Source of the DNA: JALHTV01 sp049510055
GTDB taxonomy: Bacteria; Planctomycetota; Phycisphaerae; SM23-33
DNA: 31,219 nucleotides
Direction: 5' to 3'
Assembly (NCBI GenBank): GCA_049510055.1
Contig: JBEKZI010000018.1
Location: 1-31,219 of the forward strand
Part shown: positions 30,858 through 31,219 of the stretch, in pieces
Position numbering within the stretch: the stretch's first letter is position 1
Layout: each line of letters opens with the position of its first letter
Made by a program: the position numbers and the translations under genes
The notes under the pieces: generated by a model
What the model saw: the letters and a program-made list of their open reading frames with translations, nothing else
Told to the model about the DNA's origin: nothing
Databases searched by the model: none

Positions 30858-31219
30858 GTGGAATACAAGGGCGTTTGGATTCTAACCGAGCAGGCCGGCG
30901 GACGGATCCAGCGGATCAGCCACGAGCTGCTGACCCGCGGGCGGGAGCTGGCCGACAAGCGCCGCACCGACCTGACGGCCGTCGTCTTCGGCCACCGCGT
31001 CGCCCAGGCGGACCTGGAGGAACTCATCGCCCGCGGCGCCGACGGCGTGCTGGCGATGGAAGCGGCCGAACTGGAACACTTTTTGGTCGAGCCCTACGCC
31101 GCCTGCCTGCTGAAACTCATCGCCGAGCATCGGCCGGAGATTCTGATCGCCGGCGCCACCAGCACCGGCCGGACGCTGATGCCCTACGTGGCCACCCGGG
31201 CCGACGCGGGCCTGACGGC
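30858..31219 (+). CDS. etfA: Electron transfer flavoprotein, alpha subunit (N-terminal part)
   Basis: The gene begins at a GTG (30858) behind CGGAGAA and runs off the window after 120 codons. The visible part starts VEYKGVWILTEQAGGRIQRI and continues with ISHELLTRGRELAD, TAVVFGH and ILIAGATSTGRTLMPYVATR, quoted for GATSTGR. The latter is the conserved ETF-alpha segment before the FAD domain. That C-terminal FAD-binding half lies outside. It pairs with etfB to form the heterodimer. Confidence 0.95.
   Translation, partial: MEYKGVWILTEQAGGRIQRISHELLTRGRELADKRRTDLTAVVFGHRVAQADLEELIARGADGVLAMEAAELEHFLVEPYAACLLKLIAEHRPEILIAGATSTGRTLMPYVATRADAGLT

Noticed and set aside
1..31219. CRISPR arrays, tRNA or rRNA genes
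   Set aside because: No regularly spaced direct repeats and no cloverleaf-like or conserved rRNA sequence was noticed in the gaps; this was by eye, so a tRNAscan or CRISPR finder run would settle it.

Overview
This GC-rich, gene-dense window carries mostly chromosomal housekeeping genes of a Gram-negative-type bacterium. My best guess for the source is a planctomycete of the Phycisphaerae type. That rests on the mix of MlaE, lipoprotein signals, Rnf subunits, a soluble Ser/Thr kinase and PyrR-led pyrimidine genes; there is no rRNA or other decisive marker, so it is an inference. I see no tRNA, rRNA, CRISPR array or intact insertion sequence.

Layout. Positions 1-6368 are all minus strand: a kinase, a metallophosphoesterase and a HAD phosphatase packed 9-10 bp apart, then pheA, tpiA, secG, yicC and the start of gmk. 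A flippase-like membrane protein (6537-7745, plus) faces tilS-mlaE (minus). From 10141 to 16163 the plus strand holds a polytopic membrane protein, a small probable lipoprotein, a parvulin-type peptidyl-prolyl isomerase and an rnfC-rnfD pair. A GT39-like membrane glycosyltransferase (minus) diverges from queE-queD (plus). nadC (minus) is followed by an AT-richer cassette with one DUF4760-like gene, then pyrR-pyrB-pyrC. A NhaD/citrate-type antiporter (minus) diverges from metY, a fumarylacetoacetase-family hydrolase, a secreted metallophosphoesterase, scpB, etfB and the start of etfA.

How the genes connect. tpiA-secG and yicC-gmk are widespread neighbours and mark a stable core region. queE and queD are two steps of 7-deazaguanine (queuosine precursor) synthesis. 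pyrB and pyrC are pyrimidine steps 2 and 3, with their regulator PyrR first. etfBA and rnfCD are electron-transfer proteins, but rnfCD lacks the other Rnf subunits here.

Most worth a second look: SecG carries a periplasmic chitobiase-C-like domain; the kinase/phosphatase/HAD cluster has a phosphoesterase whose second metal motif is rewritten; a 20-nt promoter-associated box is repeated exactly 1046 bp apart and brackets the DUF4760-like cassette; IS200/IS605-end-like hairpins lie between queE and queD; and a palindrome-family repeat sits inverted at both ends of scpB, inside the coding sequence. Family assignments come from reading motifs, not from database searches.
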